From Phycisphaerales bacterium (lineage in GTDB: Bacteria; Planctomycetota; Phycisphaerae; Tepidisphaerales; Tepidisphaeraceae), in contig JADLBV010000028.1 of assembly GCA_020847545.1 (NCBI GenBank), positions 1 through 59,393 on the forward strand: a stretch of DNA of 59,393 bases, in the 5' to 3' direction. Positions 1 through 7,473 of the stretch are shown here, piece by piece; within the stretch, counting starts at the first letter, position 1; every line of letters starts with the position of its first letter. The notes below the pieces were generated by a model that ran no database searches, was not told the origin of the DNA, and saw only the letters and a program-made list of their open reading frames with translations. Both the position numbers and the translations under genes were made by a program.

Positions 1-111
1 ACCTCGTCGCGCTCCATCCTACGTGACAAGATTAACCGATTCCCCTCAATCGCGCGCCCCTGAAAATTATTGTGACGGTAAACAGTTACGACGCTAGATT
101 TAGTGCCATTA

Positions 112-125
112 GGGTCAGGAAGGTT
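112..125. repeat. Left copy of the RAYT-associated repeat
   Basis: GGGTCAGGAAGGTT lies 39 bases before the transposase start. The same 14 bases recur inside the hairpin just behind the gene, so the transposase is bracketed by its own repeat, as is typical for REP-associated tyrosine transposases. Confidence 0.7.
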
Positions 126-163
126 TTCTTGATTTTTCTCCCCCCACGTGGTAGAAAACGGTC

Positions 164-847
164 ATGCCAAGACGACTGCGCATTGCCCCCGGCGGACTCC
201 TATATCATGTTCTCAACCGCGCTGTAGGACGATCCATCCTGTTTGAATCGCCGGCCGATTATGAGGCGTTTGAACGCGTGATCGAGTTCGCGCATCAGCG
301 GCTGGCGATGCGGATTGTCGGGTACACGCTCATGCCCAATCATTTTCATTTTGCGCTTTGGCCGCGAAAAGAAGGTGAATTGAGCGAGTTCATGCGGCTG
401 TTGACGGTCACGCACACCAATCGCTGGCACGTCCATCATCACACCACCGGCACCGGGCCGCTGTATCAGGGGCGATTCAAAAGTTTCCCCATCGAGCGGG
501 ATGATCATGCATTGACGGTATTGCGCTATATCGACCGCAACCCGCTGCGGGCCGGCAAGGTCAAACGGGCCGAGCAATGGCAATGGGGAAGCCTTCACCA
601 TTACGCATCAAAAAACATTCCACCCTGGCTGATGCAACCCGCGGATTGGCCGGTGGACCGCCGTCGCGACTGGGTGTCATGGGTCAACACGGCCCAAACC
701 GCCCGCGAAGTCGAGGCCATCCAACTGTGCATCAAACGCGGCCGTCCATACGGTTCCGATTCATGGACCAGGCGAACAACCAGCCAGTTGCAGCTCCAAA
801 GCGCCTTCACCCAGCGCGGCCGCCCGAAAAAGCCACAAAACGCCTAA
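164..847 (+). CDS. REP-associated tyrosine transposase (IS200-like TnpA/RAYT)
   Basis: A 227-residue protein of the Y1 transposase (IS200-like) superfamily. The HUH-type metal motif is seen as MPNHFHFALWP (about residues 57-67), and the family block around LYQGRFKSFPI (about 99-109) and LRYIDRNPLRAG is present. Known relatives nick single-stranded DNA at REP hairpins and are usually domesticated rather than self-mobile. No accessory TnpB is nearby. A single GGGTCAGGAAGGTT copy lies upstream and a perfect hairpin containing it directly follows the stop codon, which fits a RAYT with cognate repeats. No strong ribosome binding site is visible before the ATG. Length is normal for the family, so the gene looks intact. 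Confidence 0.9.
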   Translation: MPRRLRIAPGGLLYHVLNRAVGRSILFESPADYEAFERVIEFAHQRLAMRIVGYTLMPNHFHFALWPRKEGELSEFMRLLTVTHTNRWHVHHHTTGTGPLYQGRFKSFPIERDDHALTVLRYIDRNPLRAGKVKRAEQWQWGSLHHYASKNIPPWLMQPADWPVDRRRDWVSWVNTAQTAREVEAIQLCIKRGRPYGSDSWTRRTTSQLQLQSAFTQRGRPKKPQNA

Positions 848-891
848 AACCTTCCTGACCCCTTAAATCTGTAAAAGGGGTCAGGAAGGTT
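848..891. repeat. Perfect 17-bp-stem hairpin (REP-like) behind the transposase
   Basis: Bases 848-864 and 875-891 are exact reverse complements (17 bp), separated by a 10-base loop. The right arm contains the GGGTCAGGAAGGTT of the left repeat. It starts right after the transposase stop codon and may also serve as its transcript terminus. Confidence 0.8.
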
Positions 892-971
892 ATTATGGAT
901 TGCTCCTTCGACATGAGTCTGCAATCGCGTTATCATTGAGACAGGTCCATTGCAGAACAAAGGAGTCCCCC

Positions 972-2102
972 ATGCTCGATGACAAAACCCTCGCCGCGCA
1001 GTTCCCAACTCTTTCATCCATGACCTACCTCAACACCGCCGCCGAGGGGATTCCCCCCCTGCTGGTCGGCCAGGCCCTGCAGGAATATTTCCACGACCAT
1101 CAGCTTGGCATGGCCGGCCGCGATGCCCACTTCGCCAAGCACCTGCTCCTCCGCCAGCGTGCCGCCAACCTGCTCCATGTCGATACCGACGACGTCGCAA
1201 TATGTTCCTGTACATCCGAATCCATGAACCTCGTCCGCATGGCGCTTCGTCTCAAGGAAGGTGATGAAGTCATCATCAACGACCTCGAATTCCCCTCCTC
1301 CGTCACCCCCTGGCTCCCACCCAATTCCCCCGCCACCATCAAACTCTGGAAAGCCCGCGACGGCGCACTACGCCTCGATGATCTGCTCCCCCTGCTCAGC
1401 CCCCGCACCCGATTCATCGCCTTTTCGTGGGTCAGCTTTTACAACGGTTACCGCCAGCATCTCAAACCCATCGTCGACGCCGTCCGCAAACATTCCCCCG
1501 CCCTGATCGCGGTCGATGTCACCCAGGGCCTCGGCCGCGTCCCCATCGAAGACGCCCCCGTCGATCTCTTCGTCAGCAGCACCCACAAATGGCTCGTCAG
1601 CACCCACGGCGGCGGCATCGTCGCCATCCCCAAGGCATCGCGCGACCGCTGGTCCGTCCCCGCCGGCGGCTGGTTCAACATCACCAACGCCTTCGACGCC
1701 GACCGCTTCCAACATGCCCTCGTCAAACCCGGCGCTGCCGGCTTCTCCGTCGGCATGCCCAACTTCCCCGCCATCTACGCCATCGCCGCCGGTGCCGGCT
1801 ACATCTCCGACATCGGCGTCGAATCCATCGACAAATTCGCCCGCCCATTGGTCCAACAAGCCCACGCCGAATTGCGCAAACTCCCCCTCGAAGTCATCAC
1901 CCCCGATGACCCCTCCACCCTCTCCGGCATCCTCGCCTTCCGTCACCCCGCCGCCGAAAAAATCAACCAGCACCTGGTGAAAAACAACGTCCACCTCATG
2001 TGCCAGGCCGGCCGAATGCGCATCAGCATCCACGGCTACAACCGCCCCAAAGACATCCAGACCCTCATCACCCACCTGCGGGAGGCTCTCAACCATGTCT
2101 GA
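972..2102 (+). CDS. Class V aminotransferase (cysteine desulfurase/epimerase-like, PLP-dependent)
   Basis: A 376-residue fold-type I PLP enzyme. The ATG at 972 is chosen because AAAGGAG ends seven bases before it; an earlier in-frame start at 900 has no such site. The Schiff-base lysine is K206 in STHKWL, and the upstream D in IAVDVTQGLG contacts the pyridine ring in the family. The protein resembles the selenocysteine lyase/isopenicillin-N epimerase branch, with no conserved active-site cysteine loop obvious near the C terminus, so desulfurase activity is not assured. The stop overlaps the next gene by eight bases, which implies co-translation with the amidohydrolase. The substrate is unknown. 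Confidence 0.85.
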   Translation: MLDDKTLAAQFPTLSSMTYLNTAAEGIPPLLVGQALQEYFHDHQLGMAGRDAHFAKHLLLRQRAANLLHVDTDDVAICSCTSESMNLVRMALRLKEGDEVIINDLEFPSSVTPWLPPNSPATIKLWKARDGALRLDDLLPLLSPRTRFIAFSWVSFYNGYRQHLKPIVDAVRKHSPALIAVDVTQGLGRVPIEDAPVDLFVSSTHKWLVSTHGGGIVAIPKASRDRWSVPAGGWFNITNAFDADRFQHALVKPGAAGFSVGMPNFPAIYAIAAGAGYISDIGVESIDKFARPLVQQAHAELRKLPLEVITPDDPSTLSGILAFRHPAAEKINQHLVKNNVHLMCQAGRMRISIHGYNRPKDIQTLITHLREALNHV

Positions 2103-2940
2103 TCGCGCCGACTCCCACATCCACCTGTTCCACCCCGGCTACACCGCCGAGCTGCCGCCCACTTGTCGTCGCATAAACCCCGACGAACCAACGCTTTATG
2201 AAGCATTGGCCCAAAAACACAACATCAAACAGGCATTGGTTGTCGGCTACGAGGCCGAAGAACCCTATCGCGGCAACAACGACTACCTCGCCACCCTGAT
2301 CCCCACCCGCCCATGGGTTCGCGCCGTCGCATTTTTCGACAACCCCGCATCAATCACCGTTGAATCCCTCAAATCCCGTCAATCACAAGGATTTGTCGGC
2401 ATCAGCCTCTATCAATTCGACCAAACCGAATCCCGATTAAACGCCGTCCCCGATGCCGTCTGGCGATGGCTCTGCGACCATCGCTGGCTGTTAAGCGTGA
2501 ATTCCACCGCCGAACATTGGCTCCCCTGGCAAGGTATTTTGCAAAAATTCCCCGATCTTCGACTGCTGGTTTCCCATCTTGGCCTGCCCAAAATCCCCGC
2601 CACTCCCGAACTAGCCGCCGAGATTCTGGCAACCGTCACCAACTTGGCCAAATTTCCTCAGGTTTATGTCAAACTCAGTGGTTTTTACGCCCTCAGCAAC
2701 CCCGCCCACGACTACCCCCACCAATCCGGCTGGCCGTTGGTTCCTGTATTATTGGATCATTTCGGCGAAAATCGACTCTTATGGGGTTCAGATTTCTCCC
2801 CCGCGCTGGAATTTGTCAGCTTCCGCCAAACACTGGATGTGCTGCAACATCTCCCCTGTCTCAATCCCGGCTCACGAAAGCAAATTGAAGGAGAAAATTT
2901 GATTCGACTCTTAACTGAAATCTCAACATCTCAGCCGTAG
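2095..2940 (+). CDS. Amidohydrolase family (amidohydrolase_2) TIM-barrel hydrolase
   Basis: A 281-residue metal-dependent hydrolase of the amidohydrolase_2 type (relatives: ACMSD-like decarboxylases, lactonases). DSHIHLF near the N terminus gives the first metal-binding HxH. The later strand LLVSHLGLPK supplies another metal histidine, and LLWGSDFSP carries the conserved aspartate near residue 230. Its ATG lies inside the end of the aminotransferase gene, so the two probably act in one short catabolic or salvage route. The reaction cannot be specified from the sequence. The 3' end overlaps the oppositely directed small gene by ten bases. Confidence 0.8.
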   Translation: MSDRADSHIHLFHPGYTAELPPTCRRINPDEPTLYEALAQKHNIKQALVVGYEAEEPYRGNNDYLATLIPTRPWVRAVAFFDNPASITVESLKSRQSQGFVGISLYQFDQTESRLNAVPDAVWRWLCDHRWLLSVNSTAEHWLPWQGILQKFPDLRLLVSHLGLPKIPATPELAAEILATVTNLAKFPQVYVKLSGFYALSNPAHDYPHQSGWPLVPVLLDHFGENRLLWGSDFSPALEFVSFRQTLDVLQHLPCLNPGSRKQIEGENLIRLLTEISTSQP

Positions 2941-3146
2941 GCATCGATATTTGCCCCCAGCCCCGTCGCGGCGGCCGTCAGTGCATCGCTCGCCTGAGAG
3001 GCCCCCTTGGTCGCCGCTTCGATCAACTTGATCGCCGCCGACCCCTGCAACTGCTGCATGTCCAACACCTTGCGCGCAACCGCAAACTGCGCCTGCGACA
3101 TCGTCTTGGCCGCCTGCAAATTGCTGATTCCGATCGCCAGATCCAT
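2931..3146 (-). CDS. YjfB-like putative motility protein
   Basis: A 71-residue, alanine- and glutamine-rich helical protein matching the YjfB_motility family (short proteins of unknown biochemical role, often near flagellar genes). AAGGAG precedes the ATG by five bases, which favours it over the TTG one codon earlier. The pattern MDLAIGISNLQAAKTMSQAQ, followed by a central VLDMQQLQGSAAIKLIE, is characteristic. No flagellar gene is in the window. It converges on the amidohydrolase with a ten-base overlap and is divergent from lexA. Confidence 0.7.
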   Translation of the reverse strand: MDLAIGISNLQAAKTMSQAQFAVARKVLDMQQLQGSAAIKLIEAATKGASQASDALTAAATGLGANIDAYG

Positions 3147-3188
3147 CAATACTCCTTCAATTTACTTATCGACCAACCCCATCGCCAA

Positions 3189-3245
3189 AAATTGATCGAA
3201 CTTTGTAAAAATCAATTTGACTTTCCATTTATGTTAGGGTAATGT
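3189..3245 (+). promoter_or_regulatory. lexA promoter with overlapping inverted-repeat operator candidate
   Basis: TTGACT (3217-3222) and TAATGT (3240-3245) with a 17-base spacer form a good sigma70-type promoter. The inverted repeat AAATTGAT (3189-3196) / ATCAATTT (3211-3218) covers the -35 element. Because lexA genes are normally autoregulated, this is a reasonable LexA operator candidate, although it could also control the divergent yjfB-like gene. Confidence 0.55.
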
Positions 3246-3291
3246 TCCTTTTAACACCCCCCGAACAGGGTGCAGGGAAGGATTCCCGCGG

Positions 3292-3693
3292 ATGGCATTG
3301 GATGCCAAAATTTCGGATGCCGAATCGCTCGAGGATTTCATCGAGAACGATCCGGACCTCGCGCCGCGCGGCCCATCGGCGTTGCTGGTGCAATCGTCCA
3401 TTCTGGACCCCGCCGAAATCCGTGCCCTGCTCGATGGGTATGACCCGGATTTTTCATCGGGGGATTACAACTCAGGGAGCTGTCATGAATCTCACGCCGC
3501 GCCAAGTGGATGTGATCGTCGCGATCCGCAACTACCGCCATCTCCATGGCTATTCGCCCACGATGCAGGAGCTGGCCGACCAGCTCGGCACCAGCAAGGT
3601 GACCATCTTCGAGCACGTCGGCGCTTTGGAAAAAAAGCGCGTCCTGCGCCGCGACAAGCACAAGGCTCGCTCTTTGGAGATCATCGCCGATAG
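3292..3693 (+). CDS. Uncharacterised acidic frame upstream of and overlapping lexA
   Basis: This frame starts at an ATG nine bases behind GGAAGGA. Its first about 60 residues look like real protein (acidic, balanced: ALDAKISDAESLEDFIEND, then SSILDPAEIRALLDGYDPDF). It then reads on for about 70 residues inside lexA in another frame, where the composition becomes arginine-rich and unconvincing. Either a short protein with an unusual C-terminal overlap, a leader that couples translation to lexA, or a gene truncated by a frameshift would fit. I do not recognise a family. The alternative upstream extension in the lexA frame is arginine/proline-rich and not protein-like. Confidence 0.4.
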   Translation: MALDAKISDAESLEDFIENDPDLAPRGPSALLVQSSILDPAEIRALLDGYDPDFSSGDYNSGSCHESHAAPSGCDRRDPQLPPSPWLFAHDAGAGRPARHQQGDHLRARRRFGKKARPAPRQAQGSLFGDHRR

Positions 3694-4096
3694 CAAACTG
3701 CCCGATGAAAACCGCGGCACCAAGCTGCCGATGCTCGGCGCCATCGCCGCCGGCTCGCCGATCCTGGCGGTCGAAAACCGCGAGGAACTCGATCTGGAAC
3801 AGATGTTCAATGCCCGCCAGGGTGTCTATGTCCTCAAAGTCCGCGGCGATTCCATGATCGAGGACCACCTGTGCGATGGAGACTATGTCGTCATCGAACG
3901 GCGCGAAACCGCCCGCAATGGAGAACAGGTCGTCGCGCTGCTCGACACCGGCGAGGCCACCCTCAAACGCTTTTACCGCGAAGGGGCCAAAATCCGCCTC
4001 CAACCCGCCAACAGCACCATGGAACCGCGGATCGTTCCTGCTGACCAATGTAAAATACAGGGCGTTGTCATCGGGGTTCTTCGTACTTACAACTGA
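3485..4096 (+). CDS. lexA: LexA repressor (SOS regulator, S24 self-cleaving protease)
   Basis: A 203-residue protein with an N-terminal winged HTH (LTPRQVDVIVAIRNYRHLHG, then TMQELADQLGTSKVTIFEHV) and a C-terminal S24 peptidase domain. The self-cleavage bond is A89-G90 in GAIAAGSP. The catalytic dyad is S123 (RGDSMIEDH) and K161 (ATLKRFYREG). The start at 3485 is supported by GGGAG just upstream and by the normal distance to the HTH. In the cell it represses DNA-damage genes until RecA filaments trigger cleavage. A promoter with an overlapping inverted repeat lies about 240 bases upstream, and an extra frame occupies the leader. Confidence 0.95.
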   Translation: MNLTPRQVDVIVAIRNYRHLHGYSPTMQELADQLGTSKVTIFEHVGALEKKRVLRRDKHKARSLEIIADSKLPDENRGTKLPMLGAIAAGSPILAVENREELDLEQMFNARQGVYVLKVRGDSMIEDHLCDGDYVVIERRETARNGEQVVALLDTGEATLKRFYREGAKIRLQPANSTMEPRIVPADQCKIQGVVIGVLRTYN

Positions 4097-4197
4097 GGCT
4101 CCATTTTTTTATTGTCCGGTTTGCGGTTACTTGAGTATGCTGTTGGCCAACGTCGGCGATTGTGCCGACGACATACAACCCATTCTCAGGGAACATT

Positions 4198-4641
4198 ATG
4201 AACACACGGGCAGAACGAACGCTGCTTGATCTGGGACTGTTGCTCATCCGCCTGGTGTTGGCGGCGGTCTTTATTTTTCACGGCGGACAAAAACTCTTTG
4301 GCTTCTTTGATGGATTAGGCCTGCAAGGCACGGTCAAGTTCATGGAAAACATCCAAGTCCCAATGCCCATGGCCAGCGCCGTGGTGGTCGGCATCGTCGA
4401 ATTCTTCGGCGGCATCGCCCTGGCCTTGGGACTGTTGACCCGCCTGTTCGCCTTTATGATCGCCTTCGACATGACCGTGGCGATCCTCAAGGTGCATCAC
4501 GGCTCATTTGGTCTCCCATCCGGCATGGAATTTGTCCTGATGCTTGGCGTAACGTCGCTGGGACTGGCATTGATCGGCCCCGGCCGGCTGTCGCTGGATC
4601 ATGCGATCTTCCGCAAACGCACCGTCGTCGCCACGGCCTGA
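4198..4641 (+). CDS. DoxX family membrane protein
   Basis: A 147-residue protein with four predicted membrane segments. The DoxX hallmark runs from LLLIRLVLAAVFIFHGGQKLF at the N terminus through VGIVEFFGGIALALGLLTRLF in the centre. The ATG at 4198 follows CAGGGAA; an earlier in-frame ATG at 4162 adds a non-conserved leader. DoxX proteins are subunits or partners of quinone-linked oxidoreductases in some archaea and of oxidative-stress complexes in mycobacteria, but most bacterial members have no defined activity. It stands alone between lexA and the comM-like gene. Confidence 0.85.
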   Translation: MNTRAERTLLDLGLLLIRLVLAAVFIFHGGQKLFGFFDGLGLQGTVKFMENIQVPMPMASAVVVGIVEFFGGIALALGLLTRLFAFMIAFDMTVAILKVHHGSFGLPSGMEFVLMLGVTSLGLALIGPGRLSLDHAIFRKRTVVATA

Positions 4642-4753
4642 GTGCCCACTGGCCTCCAATTTCGCTCCACGCTGACGACAGGAGCAATTTCTTTGGCCTG
4701 AACATCCACTTTGCGGATATACTTTCGCCCGGTTCCACATTGGACGGCATCTC

Positions 4754-6256
4754 TTGTTGACCAAGGTCCATTCGTTCGTCCTGATCGGCATCGACCCGCT
4801 GCGCTGCGAGGTTGAGGTGGATGTGGCGCAGCGCGGCCTCAACAAGACGATGATCGTCGGGCTTCCGCAGGCCGCGGTAAAGGAATCCATCGAGCGCGTC
4901 CGCAGGTCGATCATCAACAGCGGATACGCCTTCCCCATCCATGCCCTCCTGATCAATCTCGCCCCGGCCGATGTCAAAAAGGAAGGGGCCGCGCTCGAAT
5001 TGCCCATGGCGATCGGCATCCTGCGTGCCACCAATTTCATCCAGAACGACCTGCACCGCGAATTCCTGATCGCCGGCGAATTGTCGCTCGATGGGCGCCT
5101 GCGCAAAATCAAGGGGGCGCTGTCGCTGGCACTGCTGGCCCGCGAAAGCGGGCGGCGCGGCGTCATCTTGCCCGAAGAAAACGCGCGCGAGGCGGCCGTC
5201 GTGGATGGGATCGAAGTCTATCCCGTCTCCAGCCTGTCACAGGCCGTTTCATTTTTGAACGAACAATTGCCGCTGGAGCCGTACGAACTCAATGGCGAGC
5301 CATACCAGTCATCTCAACTCTCATCGGCGATGGATTTCGCCGATGTGCGCGGCCAGGAGGCGGTCAAACGCGCCATCACCATCGCGGCGGCCGGCTCGCA
5401 CAACATCCTGATGGTCGGCCCGCCGGGCACCGGCAAATCGATGCTGGCACAACGATTGGCGGGGATATTGCCCCCTCTGTCACGTTCCGAATCGCTGGAG
5501 ACGACGCGGATTTATTCGGCCTTGGGGTTGTTGCCCGATGGTGTGGCGCTGATGGATGAACGCCCTGTGCGCACGCCCCACCATTCGGCCACCGCACAGG
5601 CATTGATCGGCGGCGGGTCCATGCCACGACCCGGAGAAGTGTCATTGGCGCATCACGGGATTTTGTTTCTCGATGAACTGCCCGAATTTTCGCGATACGT
5701 CCTGGAGATGCTCCGCCAGCCGCTGGAGGCCGGCGAGGTGACGGTGGCGCGGGTTCATGCGGCCATCAAATTCCCCGCGCGGTTCATGCTGGTGGCGGCG
5801 ATGAACCCCACCGCCAGCGGATACGCCTCCGACAATCCCAAGGCGCGCGACAAATACCTGCACAAACTCTCCGGCCCACTGCTGGACCGCATCGACATCC
5901 ACGTCGAGGTGCCGGCCGTCCCCTATCGCGAACTCACCGGCAAACGCCCCGGAACCAGCAGCACCCAGATGCGCCAACAGGTCCTGTCCGCGCGGGCCGT
6001 CCAACACAAACGCTTCGGAGACCAGACCTGCAACGCGCGAATGGATTCAAAACAACTCAAATCCCACTGCGAACTCGATGATGGATGCCTTCTGATGATG
6101 AAACAGGCGATGGATGAAATGGGCCTGAGCGCGCGTGCCTACGACAAAGTCCGACGGGTCGCCCGAACCATCGCCGACATGGAAGGGAGCGCCCGCATCG
6201 CCGAAAGCCACCTGGCCGAGGCGGTGCAATATCGTTTGCTGGATCGAAAGTTCTGA
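4754..6256 (+). CDS. YifB/ComM-like Mg-chelatase-type AAA+ ATPase
   Basis: A 500-residue protein of the YifB/ComM family. The N-terminal S5-like domain begins LTKVHSFVLIGIDPLRCEV. The AAA+ core has Walker A GPPGTGKS at residues 222-229, Walker B FLDELPEF, and the family block LEMLRQPLEAGEVTVARVHA; the C-terminal Mg_chelatase_C region ends SARAYDKVRRVARTIADMEG. ComM in Vibrio is a branch-migration helicase that aids integration of transformed DNA; that role is known for relatives and inferred here. The start is a TTG pair at 4754-4759. The upstream stretch TTTGCGGATATACTTTCG could hold its promoter. Confidence 0.92.
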   Translation: MLTKVHSFVLIGIDPLRCEVEVDVAQRGLNKTMIVGLPQAAVKESIERVRRSIINSGYAFPIHALLINLAPADVKKEGAALELPMAIGILRATNFIQNDLHREFLIAGELSLDGRLRKIKGALSLALLARESGRRGVILPEENAREAAVVDGIEVYPVSSLSQAVSFLNEQLPLEPYELNGEPYQSSQLSSAMDFADVRGQEAVKRAITIAAAGSHNILMVGPPGTGKSMLAQRLAGILPPLSRSESLETTRIYSALGLLPDGVALMDERPVRTPHHSATAQALIGGGSMPRPGEVSLAHHGILFLDELPEFSRYVLEMLRQPLEAGEVTVARVHAAIKFPARFMLVAAMNPTASGYASDNPKARDKYLHKLSGPLLDRIDIHVEVPAVPYRELTGKRPGTSSTQMRQQVLSARAVQHKRFGDQTCNARMDSKQLKSHCELDDGCLLMMKQAMDEMGLSARAYDKVRRVARTIADMEGSARIAESHLAEAVQYRLLDRKF

Positions 6257-6267
6257 CCCTTCTCCCC

Positions 6268-6291
6268 CGGCCGGTCGATGACGACCGGCCG
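6268..6291. terminator. GC-rich hairpin between convergent genes
   Basis: CGGCCGGTCG (6268-6277) pairs exactly with 6282-6291 around a four-base loop. It lies between the end of the comM-like gene and the end of the oppositely directed thioredoxin-like gene. There is no clean T-run on either side, so it is at best a weak bidirectional terminator. Confidence 0.45.
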
Positions 6292-6307
6292 AAGAAGAAT
6301 GAGCCGG

Positions 6308-6544
6308 TCATTTCAGGTCTTTGAGGGCGGCGCCGAAGTTAATGTGGTAGGGATTGCCATCAAGGACCAGCGCGGGGACGGATTGGACGCCTGCGCGTTC
6401 GGCTTCGGGAAGGCGGTTTTTCTGTTTGCCGAGATGGACGACCTCCAGTTCGTATCGCGCGGTGTCCAACGCGTGGGCGACGTGCTGTTCAGCGCTGACA
6501 CAAACCGGACAACCGGCGTGATAAAAAATAGCCTTGCTTTTCAT
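6308..6544 (-). CDS. Small thioredoxin/glutaredoxin-fold protein with CPVC motif
   Basis: A 78-residue protein. The N-terminal beta strand KAIFYHAGCPVCVSAEQ places a CxxC redox pair (CPVC, residues 12-15) at the helix start. VQSVPALVLDG supplies the cis-proline typical of thioredoxin folds, so a disulfide or mixed-disulfide reductase is likely. The ATG at 6544 follows AAGGAG by six bases. It is divergent from an HxlR-type regulator, with a perfect palindrome in the gap between them, which suggests redox control of this gene. Confidence 0.75.
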   Translation of the reverse strand: MKSKAIFYHAGCPVCVSAEQHVAHALDTARYELEVVHLGKQKNRLPEAERAGVQSVPALVLDGNPYHINFGAALKDLK

Positions 6545-6563
6545 GATCAACTCCTTGAAAAAT

Positions 6564-6583
6564 ATTCAGCACCATTGCTGAAT
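6564..6583. promoter_or_regulatory. Perfect 8+4+8 palindrome, candidate HxlR operator
   Basis: ATTCAGCA, a four-base spacer CCAT, then TGCTGAAT form an exact dyad 20 bases upstream of the thioredoxin-like start and 68 bases before the HxlR-type gene. Dimeric winged-helix regulators bind such sites in the shared promoter of the gene they control. Confidence 0.6.
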
Positions 6584-6650
6584 GAATCAAACCCTAGCGA
6601 TCGTATGGAGAGGGTTTCAAGCGGGTACCGGAAAGTGTGGTGGGTACAAA

Positions 6651-7007
6651 ATGGTAGATAACGTGGAAAATCCATCGAAAAAAAATTTATTGCGAGAGGG
6701 CGTTCCGGAGGTGCATCTGATGTTTGAAAGCTGCATCGGGTGCAAATGGACCTTGCATGTGCTCAGCCAGATTCGCAAGGGAATCAACCGCCCCGGCGCG
6801 CTGGTGCGGACGGCCGAGGGATTGACCACCAAGGTGCTCAACGAACGACTGGCGAAGCTGGTGCGGTTTGATGTGCTGGAGAAGATCAGTTTCCCGGAAG
6901 TTCCGCCGCGGGTGGAATATCGATTGACCGGGTTTGGAGAAAAATTCGTGGGGGTGTTGGATCAGATTGAGCGATTGGGAAAAGTGTGGGAGAAAAATAC
7001 GAAGTAA
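6651..7007 (+). CDS. HxlR-family winged-helix transcription regulator
   Basis: A 118-residue regulator. The HxlR signature is CKWTLHVLSQIRKGINRPGAL, followed by the recognition region TTKVLNERLAKLVRFDVLEK and the wing PPRVEYRLTGFGEKF. Two cysteines (CIGC) sit just before the conserved W; related HxlR proteins (HypR, QorR, YodB) use a cysteine near this position to sense oxidants or electrophiles. The M at 6651 is preferred over a start at 6582, which would lie inside the palindrome. The adjacent divergent redox protein is its probable target. Confidence 0.82.
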   Translation: MVDNVENPSKKNLLREGVPEVHLMFESCIGCKWTLHVLSQIRKGINRPGALVRTAEGLTTKVLNERLAKLVRFDVLEKISFPEVPPRVEYRLTGFGEKFVGVLDQIERLGKVWEKNTK

Positions 7008-7047
7008 TATCGAACGCGCGGCTCAACATTCATCGTGAAAGACGCCC

Positions 7048-7473
7048 TCATTCAACACTTCCAAGAAAGAACGACAACAGAAGTAAAAGCAGCACCAGGC
7101 TGGTGATCACCACAAATTTGGGATCGCGTTCATAAATGAATGCGAAGATGGAGACGGCGACGCGCAATACAGGCGTGGCGATCAACGCCAACAAGCCGAC
7201 CATCACCACCGCGCGCCCCTGGAGTTGCATCAGTCCATCCCAGACCTGCGGCAGGGTATGTGGAAATTCGGCGTCATTGCTGACGAGATGTTTCAATTCA
7301 TCGGCCGACTCGCGATAACCCGAATGATGTCTGAAACTCAGCATCATCCCCAATACAATGATGCACAGGCTGGTCAGCACGCCGATGCGCAACAACCGGC
7401 TGATGAGCAGCTCAACCTGCCGGACGCGATGGGCCTGTTCCGTGGGCGAAAGTGAAATCTCGTGATCGTTCAT
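7048..7473 (-). CDS. DUF1634 membrane protein, partner of the TSUP transporter
   Basis: A 141-residue protein with three likely membrane segments (LLRIGVLTSLCIIVLGMML; AVVMVGLLALIATPVLRVAV; FVVITSLVLLLLLLSFFL). This matches DUF1634, a family commonly encoded directly behind TauE/SafE-type transporters. Its ATG overlaps the stop of the TSUP gene by four bases (7470-7473), so the two are translationally coupled. The role is unknown; a regulatory or structural subunit of the exporter is the natural inference. Confidence 0.8.
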   Translation of the reverse strand: MNDHEISLSPTEQAHRVRQVELLISRLLRIGVLTSLCIIVLGMMLSFRHHSGYRESADELKHLVSNDAEFPHTLPQVWDGLMQLQGRAVVMVGLLALIATPVLRVAVSIFAFIYERDPKFVVITSLVLLLLLLSFFLGSVE

